From NCBI GenBank assembly GCA_900317125.1, contig ONFR01000033.1, positions 1-33,645 on the forward strand: 33,645 nt of DNA, read 5' to 3'. A program made the translations under genes and the position numbers. The stretch comes from an uncultured Bacteroidales bacterium (GTDB lineage Bacteria; Bacteroidota; Bacteroidia; Bacteroidales; P3). This document shows, piece after piece, positions 15,726 through 23,232 of the stretch (its first letter is position 1; every line of letters starts with the position of its first letter). The notes under the pieces were generated by a model that saw only the letters and a program-made list of their open reading frames with translations, did not search any database and was not told the DNA's origin.

Positions 15726-17153
15726 TTATTCAGTTTCCTTTTTGTCGCTATAGTCGGTGATACGCATGCCTACATTCATCACCTCAATCTCCACACGGCG
15801 GTTTTTGAACCGGCCTTGGGGCGTCTGGTTGGAGTCGATGGGATACTTCTTGCCGAGGCCTTCGGGCTCCATGCGGCTGCTGTCGATGCCTTGCGACTTC
15901 AAGTATTTGATGACTGCGTTGGCACGTTGCAGTGAGAGCACATTGTTGTAGTTCTCGGTACCTAGGCTGTCGGTGTGTCCGTACACCTTGATGCGCATCT
16001 CGGGATAGGCTTTCATCATCATGGCCACATCGTAGAGGGGTTGCTTCGATTCGGGGCGCAGCTTGTACGAGTTGAAATCGAAGTTGATGTTGAACAGGCA
16101 TATACGTTTGTCGCTGATGTCTATGCCCAGGGTGATGAAGGCATACATCTCGGAGAATGAATAGCAATCCTTGCGCACGTATGAGGGACCTTCATCGTCG
16201 TCGGTGTTGACTGCGGGCTGACCGATGTAGACTGTGTCGGGGACTTTGGGTGTGGTGTCCTTAACCACGATATACACTGTGTCGGGGGCTTTGCGGGTGG
16301 TGTCCACAGCCTTTGCCAGTGGTTTGCGTTCCTGCTTCCAGCTGCCGTCCAGGGGCAGGGCGATGCGCAGGGCGACCTCGATGCCTCTGTTCTTGCGCTC
16401 CTTCTGCCACAGTTCGGCTCCGAAGAAGTGGTTGGCAATAATTGAGCGGTCGGCCTCGGCAATATTGGGATTGTCCTTTATCTCGCGTTGTGCAAAGGTA
16501 TTGAGCAAGCCCATGTTATATCCGGCCTCCACCGACAGGAGCAGGGGGATGCTCTTGGTCTCCACCAGGAAGTCGACACCGGCGCCGAACATCACGCCTG
16601 CATCAAACTGGTTGATGTCCGCCTTGGTCACCTTGGCGGTGACGCCTTTGGGGAAATCGTCGGCGTGGTAGCCAATCTTGCCGCCGTAGGCCATACCGAA
16701 TTCAGGCACGACCATAAGGTAGGGCGACACATGGCTTCCGTCGAAGCGGAAGTTGTAGGTCAGCGGCAGGCGGAAGTCGATATAATGCGCCTTCATACGG
16801 TATTGGACATCCTTCCACTGCAGCGAGTCGGCACGCCCTATCAAGGTCACCTCGGGGCGGAGCGAAAGGTTGCTGTTGCCCAGCTGGAAATGGCCGAACA
16901 GTCCCAGCATGCCTTGCGGCTGCCAGTAGTGTTTGTAGCGGTCCACCAGTTTCTGTGAGTATATCATGTCGGACATGTTCAGACCGCCGCGGACGCCTAT
17001 CAGGTTGCGGGGGAACACTACCTGGGTCCCTTCCTCGGTCGTTTGAACGGCAGCCGCCTTGGCGGTGTCGTTCTCAGCCACCTGCGCCATGGCGGCGGTG
17101 GCTGTGAGGAATAGGATGAATGCTAAAGAAGATAATATGTGTTTCATCTGCAT
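15726..17153 (-). CDS. PorT-like beta-barrel fused to OmpA domain
   Basis: A 475-residue outer-membrane protein. Signal peptide to about residue 23 (AAMAQ). Residues 45-290 form an outer-membrane beta-barrel of the PorT-like type (LIGVRGGLNMSDMIY near its start). A linker at 291-325 repeats DTVYI and Pro/Thr. The OmpA domain covers about 355-462 (FNINFDFNSYKL, YGHTDSLG, NRRVEIEV). It may anchor or help assemble the products of the two genes downstream. The start is ATG at 17153 or 17147; both suit the signal peptide. The gap to the upstream lipoprotein gene is 6 nt. Confidence 0.85.
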   Translation of the reverse strand: MQMKHILSSLAFILFLTATAAMAQVAENDTAKAAAVQTTEEGTQVVFPRNLIGVRGGLNMSDMIYSQKLVDRYKHYWQPQGMLGLFGHFQLGNSNLSLRPEVTLIGRADSLQWKDVQYRMKAHYIDFRLPLTYNFRFDGSHVSPYLMVVPEFGMAYGGKIGYHADDFPKGVTAKVTKADINQFDAGVMFGAGVDFLVETKSIPLLLSVEAGYNMGLLNTFAQREIKDNPNIAEADRSIIANHFFGAELWQKERKNRGIEVALRIALPLDGSWKQERKPLAKAVDTTRKAPDTVYIVVKDTTPKVPDTVYIGQPAVNTDDDEGPSYVRKDCYSFSEMYAFITLGIDISDKRICLFNINFDFNSYKLRPESKQPLYDVAMMMKAYPEMRIKVYGHTDSLGTENYNNVLSLQRANAVIKYLKSQGIDSSRMEPEGLGKKYPIDSNQTPQGRFKNRRVEIEVMNVGMRITDYSDKKETE

Positions 17154-17159
17154 AAGCCT

Positions 17160-17819
17160 TTAATTTGATAAATCGGATAATCTTTTTGCCAAACCGTCGC
17201 CGTCGTACCAGATGCGGTGGGTGCCGGGTTTCGACAGGGGCGAAGCATGGTAGTCGTCGGCGGCCCAGGTGTCGAGCACCACATGTGCATACTGGCAATA
17301 CTTGATGCCTTCGTCGCACAGCGTTCCCGATACCACAGTGGCGGTTCTGCTTTTCCATAGCGTGTCGCCACTGCTGCTGCATTCAAACACGTTCTGTAGG
17401 CAGTACATCGTCACATCGTTGCCTTCGCCAATCACGTTGGCCATGTACGACTTGCCGTCGATGTACTCATGTTTCTGGGTTTCGGAGTACTTCACCATGC
17501 CGCGGGGTTTCTGTCCCGAGAACGACATGTACAGGTCGTAAAACAGCTCCTGATAATTGTCGGAAGAGTAGTGTAGTACCATCGGCGACGACAGGAAACG
17601 GCCGTCAATGTTTCCGGGGTTCACCCCCTCGTGGATGGTCAGTCCATGCGTGCGCAGCGAATCCTGCAGCTGCTCAGGAATGACCGAATAGGGGATTTTC
17701 CCGTCGGGCAAAGGCAGCACAATGGTGTCATTACCCTCTTTCATGCATCCCGAGAATAACAATATCGGGAGGGAAAGAAATCCCGAAATGATTAGTAAAT
17801 GTTTGACATACTTCAACAT
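17160..17819 (-). CDS. Putative lipoprotein, first gene of the surface operon
   Basis: A 219-residue protein with a type II signal: hydrophobic segment then LLFSGC, so C25 would be lipidated and the protein tethered to a membrane. The remainder is a soluble, mostly beta domain (PYSVIPEQLQDSLRTHGLTI, YCQYAHVVLDTW) with no family that I recognise. It is the promoter-proximal gene of a four-gene operon, followed after 6 nt by the beta-barrel/OmpA gene. A shared role in surface assembly is an inference from this tight spacing. Confidence 0.75.
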   Translation of the reverse strand: MLKYVKHLLIISGFLSLPILLFSGCMKEGNDTIVLPLPDGKIPYSVIPEQLQDSLRTHGLTIHEGVNPGNIDGRFLSSPMVLHYSSDNYQELFYDLYMSFSGQKPRGMVKYSETQKHEYIDGKSYMANVIGEGNDVTMYCLQNVFECSSSGDTLWKSRTATVVSGTLCDEGIKYCQYAHVVLDTWAADDYHASPLSKPGTHRIWYDGDGLAKRLSDLSN

Positions 17820-18265
17820 AGCTATTACTTTTTTAGAAGGTCATTTTTTCAAAGATACACTTTTTTCTTTAGATAATAACTATTTTTATGAGATTTTTTC
17901 ATTTCGTTTTACTTTTCCTTTTAAAGTTGTTGCCGGATGATACTTTTTAGCCCATTTTTCTTTGTCGGGATGGATAATCAGCCAAGTGAAACCAGGCACA
18001 GAAGGAAGAAAATGGGACGGAAGAGGGGAGGAGGGGAGAGCGATGAGGCTTTTTGCAAATGATGTAAAACGCTGGACAAAAGTGTGATGAGGTCTATTGC
18101 GGTGTTTTTGTAGGAAAAATAGGTGAGGCGCGGGGGTTTTTCCTGAAAAAATGGTTGTACTTTTGCATCGTGAAAGAAGGCACACAAACACCATCCCGGT
18201 GCGAAGGGTGCCCCAACAAACAGACAAAAACAAAACAACAACTAATAGAAAAGAAAGGAACAGTT
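17820..18265. promoter_or_regulatory. Divergent promoter region, no gene
   Basis: Minus-strand TATCTTTG at 17850-17857 lies 30 nt upstream of the lipoprotein ATG and is an exact -7 box. Plus-strand TACTTTTG at 18158-18165 is an exact -7 box for the serine-rich protein, giving a leader of about 95 nt. The roughly 290 nt between them hold nothing I recognise. A purine-rich AAGAAAGGA lies just upstream of the ATG at 18266 and may serve as a ribosome binding site. Confidence 0.7.
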
Positions 18266-19369
18266 ATGAAAATGTCACGTTTCTGCAGCATTGCATTGTT
18301 AGGCATAGCTTTGGTGGCCACTCCGGTCTACGCCCAGCGTGGTGGCGGTGGCGGCCGCAGCGGCGGCGGAAGCCACAGCAGCAGCTCAAGCATGAGCCGT
18401 GGAGGCGGCGTGTCGAGCAGCCGTGGTTCGAGTTTCTCCAGCAGCTCCAGTTCGTCGAGAAGCAGTTTCAGTTCGTCAAGCCGCAGTTCAAGTCCTTCGA
18501 GCAGCCGTAGCAGCTATTCGGGCAGCAGCATGCGTAGCGGCAGCACTTTTTCAAGCAGCAGTTTACGCAGCGGCGCCAACAGCTCGAGAAGTTTTTCGGG
18601 CACCAGCCGCAGCGATGTGTCAAGAAGCACATATTCCGGCAGCCGCTCTGGCGGATTCAGTTCTTCGCGTTCTTCCGAGGGTGTTGGATCCCGTCAGGGA
18701 GGTGAGTTGCGCAGCCGCACGGGCAGCGTCCCCAGCCAGGTGCGCAGCCGTACCGGTATGACTGAGGGTGTCCGTTCTTCGGCAGGCCGTTCCGGCAACA
18801 TGGGCGAGGGTGCTGGCCGTGTCTCCGTGGGTGCAGGCCGTCCCACCGGTGTGGCTCCAGAGCCTACCACAGGATATGCCCGTCCCGGCCATCCCGGTCC
18901 GTTGCCCCCGTCGCATCGTCCCATCCATCCGGCACCTTATTTCTGGCATCCCCATCACCATTGCCTGGTGCATTGCCACCGCCTGTATTGGGATCCCTTT
19001 ATCCCGAGAGATTATTTCTGGCCTGGATTCTGGTTGTACTGCGACAGCTACTGGTATGACTACCATGTGACCGATGTGGTTGTGGTGAGAGAGTATGTGC
19101 GCGACACCTACAAGTTAGACCTCATCACCTATGCCTTCAGCGGCGATTACATGTACGCCTTGGTCAACGACCCCGACGGCCACACCTATCTGCAGATTTA
19201 CAACCGTGAGGATAAACTGCTGGCCGAGCAGCGCGTCAGCCGCAAATACTGCAAGATAGAGGTCGACCCCGAGAACGGTGGTTGCTGGATAATGAAGAAG
19301 CGCGACAAAGATCCTCTGCTCTTCTTCTATACCGAAGACGGTCAGCTCCTCATCTACGAGGCCGACTAA
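18266..19369 (+). CDS. Secreted Ser/Gly/Arg-rich low-complexity protein
   Basis: A 367-residue exported protein. Signal peptide 1-24 (TPVYAQ). Residues 25-200 are low-complexity Ser/Gly/Arg, about half serine, carrying net positive charge. Residues 201-270 are rich in Pro, His, Trp, Tyr and Cys (YFWHPHHHCLVHCHRLYW at 225-242), a possible metal- or haem-binding patch. Residues 270-367 form a small beta domain ending LLFFYTEDGQLLIYEAD. I do not recognise the family. The ATG at 18266 is preferred because the signal peptide starts there. It has its own promoter and terminator, so it is monocistronic. Confidence 0.75.
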   Translation: MKMSRFCSIALLGIALVATPVYAQRGGGGGRSGGGSHSSSSSMSRGGGVSSSRGSSFSSSSSSSRSSFSSSSRSSSPSSSRSSYSGSSMRSGSTFSSSSLRSGANSSRSFSGTSRSDVSRSTYSGSRSGGFSSSRSSEGVGSRQGGELRSRTGSVPSQVRSRTGMTEGVRSSAGRSGNMGEGAGRVSVGAGRPTGVAPEPTTGYARPGHPGPLPPSHRPIHPAPYFWHPHHHCLVHCHRLYWDPFIPRDYFWPGFWLYCDSYWYDYHVTDVVVVREYVRDTYKLDLITYAFSGDYMYALVNDPDGHTYLQIYNREDKLLAEQRVSRKYCKIEVDPENGGCWIMKKRDKDPLLFFYTEDGQLLIYEAD

Positions 19370-19419
19370 GAGGATGCGGGTACCACCCGCCGTCAGAAGA
19401 ATAAAGTTATCTTATCGTG

Positions 19420-19447
19420 GCAGGGAAATCCGAGAGGGTTTCCCTGC
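19420..19447 (+). terminator. Hairpin terminator with GAGA tetraloop
   Basis: A 12-bp stem (19420-19431 with 19436-19447, one G-U pair) closes on a GAGA loop. The following T-run is weak. It lies 50 nt past the Ser-rich gene. Confidence 0.75.
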
Positions 19448-19521
19448 TTGATGTTTGTCAAGGGGATGATGGGTTTTCAAGGCCGCGAAAAAAAAGTTTT
19501 CGCCAATTGAAAAAAAAGGTG

Positions 19522-19529
19522 TATCTTTG
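19522..19529 (+). promoter_or_regulatory. Promoter -7 box of tnaA
   Basis: TATCTTTG is an exact -7 box and implies a transcript with a leader of about 185 nt before the tnaA ATG. TTTT at 19497-19500, 21 nt upstream, may stand in for the -33 element. Confidence 0.75.
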
Positions 19530-19539
19530 CAAATCCAAA

Positions 19540-19629
19540 ATGAACAATTGCAGTCAACATATCAACGTCAGAATTTGTTTCTTAAATATTAAGAAGAGAG
19601 ACGTGTACGACTGTTGTAGCCATAGGTAG
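19540..19629 (+). CDS. Putative 29-residue leader peptide upstream of tnaA
   Basis: A short ORF begins with ATG about 10 nt after the -7 box and ends with TAG. The product has four cysteines, no tryptophan, and ends YDCCSHR. The stop codon falls inside a hairpin (19620-19645). By analogy with TnaC-type or cysteine-responsive leader peptides it could control tnaA by attenuation, but the absence of Trp argues against a simple TnaC equivalent. Coding status is unproven. Confidence 0.45.
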   Translation: MNNCSQHINVRICFLNIKKRDVYDCCSHR

Positions 19630-19673
19630 AGCGTGCTCCCTGTGGCCTGTTGCCCGTCTGTCCAGAGGACGGG
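19620..19673 (+). promoter_or_regulatory. Tandem hairpins in the tnaA leader
   Basis: Hairpin 1: CCATAGG (19620-19626) pairs with CCTGTGG (19639-19645), with an inner GAGC/GCTC stem. Hairpin 2: CCCGTC (19653-19658) pairs with GACGGG (19668-19673) and is followed by a weak T-run (GAATTTTGG). Their placement at and after the leader ORF stop fits an attenuator. Confidence 0.5.
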
Positions 19674-19722
19674 GTAGAATTTTGGAAATCATTTATTTTA
19701 ACAACTTTAAAAACATAATATT

Positions 19723-21099
19723 ATGGAATTACCATTTGCTGAAGCGTGGAAAATCAAGATGGTAGAACCCATTAAGAAATCCACCCGCGAACAACGCGAA
19801 AAATGGCTCAACGAAGCACACCAGAACGTGTTTATGCTGAAGAGCGACTACGTCTACATCGACCTTCTGACCGACTCCGGCACCGGCGCCATGAGCGACC
19901 GCCAGTGGGCAGCCATGATGATGGGCGACGAGAGCTACGGCGGTGCCCGCAGCTTCTATCACATGAAGGACACCATCACCGAGCTGACTGGTTTCGACTA
20001 TGTCATCCCCACCCACCAGGGCCGTGCAGCCGAAAACGTGCTGTTCAGCTATCTCGTGAAACCCGGCATGATTGTCCCCGGCAACGCCCACTTCGACACC
20101 ACCAAGGGTCACATCGAGAGCCGCAAGGCCTTCGCCATCGACGTTACTGTCCGCGAGGCTTACGACACCCAGCTTGAAGTCCCCTTCAAAGGCAATGTCG
20201 ACCTGGAGAAACTGGAGAAGATTCTGCAGGAGAATAAGGGCAACGTACCTTTCATGGTGCTCACCGTTACCAACAACACCGTGGGTGGCCAGCCCGTCAG
20301 CATGAAGAACATCCGCGAGACCTGCGAACTCTGCCACAAATACGGTGTGCCCGTCAACGTCGACAGCGCCCGTTTCATCGAGAACGCCTACTTCATCAAG
20401 ACCCGCGAGGAAGGCTATGCCGACAAGACCCTGCGCGAGATCTGCAAAGAGATGTTCTCCTATGCCGACAGCATGACCATGAGCGCCAAGAAGGACGGCC
20501 TCGTGAACATGGGCGGTTTTATCGCTACCAATAAGAAAGAGTGGTACGAAGGCGCCAAGATGTTCTGCATCCCCTTCGAAGGCTTCCTCACATACGGTGG
20601 TATGAACGGCCGCGATATGGACGCTCTCGCCGTTGGTCTGAAAGAGAACATCGAGTTCGAGATGGTCGAGACCCGCATCAAGCAGGTCCACTACCTCGCT
20701 GCCAAACTTGACGAGTATGGTATCCCCTATCAGCGTCCCGCCGGTGGCCACGCCATCTTCGTCGATGCCGACAAGGTGCTCACCAACATCCCCAAAGAGG
20801 AATTCCCCGCCCAGACCCTCACCTGCGAGCTCTATCTTGAGGCCGGTATCCGCGCCTGCGAGATTGGCTACGTCCTGGCCGACCGCGACCCCGTGACCCG
20901 CGAGAACCGCTTCGGTGGCAACGACTTCGTCCGCCTCTGCATCCCGCGCCGCGTTTACACCAACAACCACATGGACGTCATTGCCGCTGCCCTGAAGAAC
21001 GTCTACGACCGCCGCAACGAAATCAAACGCGGTCTCGAAATCACCTGGGAAGCCGAACTGATGCGCCACTTCACCTGCCAGTTCAAGCGTCTCGGCTAA
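19723..21099 (+). CDS. tnaA: Tryptophanase
   Basis: A 458-residue PLP enzyme that splits L-tryptophan into indole, pyruvate and ammonia (it can also act on cysteine and serine). Seen: IDLLTDSGTGAMSDRQW (46-62), THQGRAAEN (97-105), FDTTKGH (124-130), D214 and R217 in VDSARFIENAYFIK, and the PLP lysine in MSAKKDG (K256/K257). The SAKKD and DSARF spellings fit tryptophanase rather than tyrosine phenol-lyase (SGKKD, DATRC). Codons are strongly C-ending, as expected of a highly expressed gene. It has a long leader and a strong terminator. Confidence 0.95.
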   Translation: MELPFAEAWKIKMVEPIKKSTREQREKWLNEAHQNVFMLKSDYVYIDLLTDSGTGAMSDRQWAAMMMGDESYGGARSFYHMKDTITELTGFDYVIPTHQGRAAENVLFSYLVKPGMIVPGNAHFDTTKGHIESRKAFAIDVTVREAYDTQLEVPFKGNVDLEKLEKILQENKGNVPFMVLTVTNNTVGGQPVSMKNIRETCELCHKYGVPVNVDSARFIENAYFIKTREEGYADKTLREICKEMFSYADSMTMSAKKDGLVNMGGFIATNKKEWYEGAKMFCIPFEGFLTYGGMNGRDMDALAVGLKENIEFEMVETRIKQVHYLAAKLDEYGIPYQRPAGGHAIFVDADKVLTNIPKEEFPAQTLTCELYLEAGIRACEIGYVLADRDPVTRENRFGGNDFVRLCIPRRVYTNNHMDVIAAALKNVYDRRNEIKRGLEITWEAELMRHFTCQFKRLG

Positions 21100-21123
21100 T
21101 ACCGATTCTAATCCGAAACACCA

Positions 21124-21160
21124 AGGAGTTGGGCGACACCACGTCACCCAACTCCTTTTT
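21124..21160 (+). terminator. Intrinsic terminator of tnaA
   Basis: AGGAGTTGGGCGAC (21124-21137) pairs with GTCACCCAACTCCT (21143-21156) with a single mismatch, followed by TTTT then a pyrimidine run. It is 24 nt after the stop. Confidence 0.9.
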
Positions 21161-21221
21161 CTTTCTCTGCCACAGAAAGTAATCCATTGCTTTCCCCAAC
21201 GATTATTGTTTTTTCAACCAT

Positions 21222-21488
21222 TAAACCCAAATCGGTCGTTAGGAAACCGAAAACTACGTAGTAATTGCCGAATCGTGCAATGCACAGGGATAAACCGTGC
21301 ACCGTTCTTTGTTCAGCCTACCCGCCCTGCGCCGTGGAGCGGCAGCGATTCCCCCTCGCTACGGAGAGGGGCCGTTCAATCCTGCATAGTGATAGTATCG
21401 TTATAGCATCGTTACTCGAAATGATAACGGAAAACAAGCCGAGAAGCAGGCAACATCGAGCCGAGATTGAACGGCCCAAGTGGGTTTA
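21222..21488. repeat. MITE-like composite repeat containing the 109-bp element, copy 2
   Basis: The left end TAAACCCAAATCGGTC (21222-21237) and the right end TGGGTTTA (21481-21488) are inverted. Inside, at 21369-21477, lies the 109-bp element with GGGCCGTTCAATC/GATTGAACGGCCC ends. Copy 1 at the window start shows the longer right end GACCGATTTGGGTTTA (173-188), an exact complement of this left end, so the full unit probably has at least 16-bp inverted ends and this copy is shortened on the right. Between left end and core, 21281-21360 holds small hairpins and no ORF of note. Confidence 0.65.
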
Positions 21489-21600
21489 TCAACATGTTGC
21501 TTGTCAGACGGATTAGTGATGCCATGTGTAGTCAAACTACCTGTGCTGGGGTACTTGTGGTGGGCGCTATATAATTCTGACATATAGGTTATGCCACCTG

Positions 21601-22374
21601 TTACATCACATTGCTGCTCATCACGGTGGCGAGGGCTTCGCTGATGCTCACCACTCCGAGCTTGCGGAAGAGCTTTTTGCGGTGGTATTTCATCGTGTCG
21701 GCTGTACGGAAAAGACGGGTGGCAATCTCCTCGGTGGTGTAGCCCTGCGCCGACATCATCAGCAATTGCTGTTCTGTTTCGGTAAGGACGATGGGTGTGC
21801 TGTCGTGCCATTTCCCATCAACCAATGAGTACTCTCGCACATCGCGGTTGCCCACAATGCCATTTCCACTTTCCGTCACGCGCCACATCCTCATGTTGCC
21901 GAAGTTCTTGCGTGGCGAAAGCGAGAAGGAGGCGAGGGCAAGCCATAGCTGTCCCTTGGAGTTGAGCGCCAGCGGCGTAAGGCGGTGGTTGACCATACGG
22001 CTGCGGCCATTTTGAATAAAGTGGAAGTCGTAACTGATGACAAACTCCATCTTGTTTGCCAAGTCTATCCGCGAGAACTCCTCAAGACCCGCACGGTTGA
22101 TTTCGAGCAACATGGCCTGTTCCTCCTTTGGCACGTACTCGATGTAGAGGGAATAACCCATATCCTTCAGCCCCACAGGAGCCAGCATCGGGTTCTCCGA
22201 TGAGTAAAGAAAGTTGCGCTTGTGGTAGTCAATAATGTAGATGCTGTTGGTGGTTGTCCGTGCGGCGGCAGCCACGGCCTCTATCTTGGGCTGCACACGC
22301 TCGTAATCCTCTTCGGTGATGCCGTCCACACGATTTTTGTCTATAAAGAAGTCGTTAATCTGCGTCATGTTCAT
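21601..22374 (-). CDS. LuxR-type transcriptional regulator with PAS-like sensor
   Basis: A 257-residue predicted DNA-binding protein. Residues 44-150 resemble a PAS sensor (SIYIIDYHKRNFLYSSENP, then a beta-rich MVNHRLTPLALNSKGQLWL). Residues 196-253 form a LuxR/GerE helix-turn-helix (LTETEQQLLMMSAQGYTTEE, then ADTMKYHRKKLFRKLGV). There is no receiver domain. Its ATG overlaps the stop of the RelE-like toxin gene as ATGA, which indicates translational coupling and membership of the toxin-antitoxin operon. The ligand and targets are unknown; autoregulation of the operon is possible. Confidence 0.85.
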   Translation of the reverse strand: MNMTQINDFFIDKNRVDGITEEDYERVQPKIEAVAAAARTTTNSIYIIDYHKRNFLYSSENPMLAPVGLKDMGYSLYIEYVPKEEQAMLLEINRAGLEEFSRIDLANKMEFVISYDFHFIQNGRSRMVNHRLTPLALNSKGQLWLALASFSLSPRKNFGNMRMWRVTESGNGIVGNRDVREYSLVDGKWHDSTPIVLTETEQQLLMMSAQGYTTEEIATRLFRTADTMKYHRKKLFRKLGVVSISEALATVMSSNVM

Positions 22375-22709
22375 TCAAGGCCACGAATAATTTGGTCAAC
22401 ATAACGGTCGGAAACCGACGCATACTCGGCTTTGTCATACATGGTGACAAGGTAAACTTGAATAGAATCCGCTGTTTTCACCACATGGTAGGTGATGACG
22501 CGATAGCCGCCGCTCTTGCCTTTGTGTTTGGCGGCAATTTTCAGTCTAATCTTATGTTTGCCACCGCCTAAGTCGGTACCCATGCAAGGGTCATTAAGCA
22601 AAAGGCGTTGCAGCTCTGCCAAATCGTCAAGCAGTGTCTTGTGTTTTTTTAACAGACGTCTGGCCTGGCGGCGAAACTCATCAGAAGGAATAATTTCGAC
22701 CTTCGGCAT
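22371..22709 (-). CDS. RelE/ParE-superfamily toxin
   Basis: A 112-residue basic protein with the RelE-like layout: an N-terminal helix pair with FRRQARRLLKKHKTLL (12-27), then beta strands with LGGGKHKIRLKIA (47-59), the conserved KSGGYRVITYHV (65-76) and YLVTMYDKAEY (86-96). Relatives cleave mRNA on the ribosome. It follows the antitoxin gene by 3 nt, and its stop overlaps the LuxR start. All visible core motifs look intact. Confidence 0.85.
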   Translation of the reverse strand: MPKVEIIPSDEFRRQARRLLKKHKTLLDDLAELQRLLLNDPCMGTDLGGGKHKIRLKIAAKHKGKSGGYRVITYHVVKTADSIQVYLVTMYDKAEYASVSDRYVDQIIRGLE

Positions 22710-22712
22710 GGT

Positions 22713-22976
22713 TCAAGCCTTTTTCAACTCGTCAATCAAATCTTGAAGTGTGCCTTTCGCGCTGTCGTCAGCCTCCAGGGTTTTCACCTGCTGCCAGCCA
22801 CGCTCAATACTTGCTTTCAGCACCAGTTGTTCGGCCAATTCTATATCTTCGGACAATAGTCTTTCGGTCAAAGCACGGCGGGTGCTTTTGGGTTGTCCGG
22901 CAATCAGCGACCAAAGCGCATCAGCGACGGAAACCTTGCCGGAATTGCCAATATTCGGAGATACTACAGTTTCCAT
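22713..22976 (-). CDS. Putative antitoxin of the RelE-like toxin
   Basis: An 87-residue, helix-rich protein placed directly before the toxin gene, the usual order for type II modules. It has a patch of charged residues (STRRALTERLLSEDIELAEQ at 31-50) and an acidic C-terminal third that could wrap the toxin. I see no clear DNA-binding domain, so repression may depend on the LuxR protein or another factor. The assignment rests on position, size and the intact toxin. Confidence 0.65.
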   Translation of the reverse strand: METVVSPNIGNSGKVSVADALWSLIAGQPKSTRRALTERLLSEDIELAEQLVLKASIERGWQQVKTLEADDSAKGTLQDLIDELKKA

Positions 22977-23007
22977 GATTATGTTATTTTTTCTGTTTCA
23001 GAAACGT

Positions 23008-23015
23008 CAAAGATA
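23008..23015 (-). promoter_or_regulatory. Promoter -7 box of the toxin-antitoxin-LuxR operon
   Basis: TATCTTTG on the minus strand, 31 nt upstream of the antitoxin ATG, is an exact -7 box. No TTTG at the usual distance was seen, which could mean it needs an activator. Confidence 0.7.
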
Positions 23016-23054
23016 GCAAAATATTGTGTTGTGGAACACATTTATTCTGCTATA

Positions 23055-23118
23055 AACCCCTACCCTTTCGGGTAGTTTTTCATCTGGCATATTCTTTTCA
23101 CCCCTTCGGGTAGGGGTT
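23055..23118. promoter_or_regulatory. 11-bp inverted repeat between divergent promoters
   Basis: AACCCCTACCC (23055-23065) and GGGTAGGGGTT (23108-23118) are perfect inverted copies separated by 42 nt, each with a local CCCTTTCGGG-type hairpin. The right arm touches the expected -33 area of the receptor gene. A candidate operator or a terminator pair. Confidence 0.5.
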
Positions 23119-23135
23119 GATTGTGAATATGTTAG

Positions 23136-23143
23136 TACTTTTG
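23136..23143 (+). promoter_or_regulatory. Promoter -7 box of the TonB-type receptor gene
   Basis: TACTTTTG is an exact -7 box 89 nt upstream of the ATG; a TTG at 23117-23119 overlaps the inverted repeat and could be the -33 element. The leader includes a GCCTTCCTGTAAGGC hairpin. Confidence 0.7.
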
Positions 23144-23232
23144 CAACGCCAATTCGGAAATAATGCCTTCCTGTAAGGCTGTAGTATTTTGCCGACTTAG
23201 GCGTTGTATAATAAATCAAAACGAGATATACT

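Noticed and set aside
19723..21099. Tyrosine phenol-lyase instead of tryptophanase
   Set aside because: The SAKKD, DSARF and FDTTKGH motifs fit tryptophanase; phenol-lyases have SGKKD and DATRC.
19729..21147. A 472-residue open frame on the minus strand opposite tnaA
   Set aside because: It is a shadow of strong codon bias in tnaA: no start signal, no family motif, and it mirrors a conserved enzyme gene.
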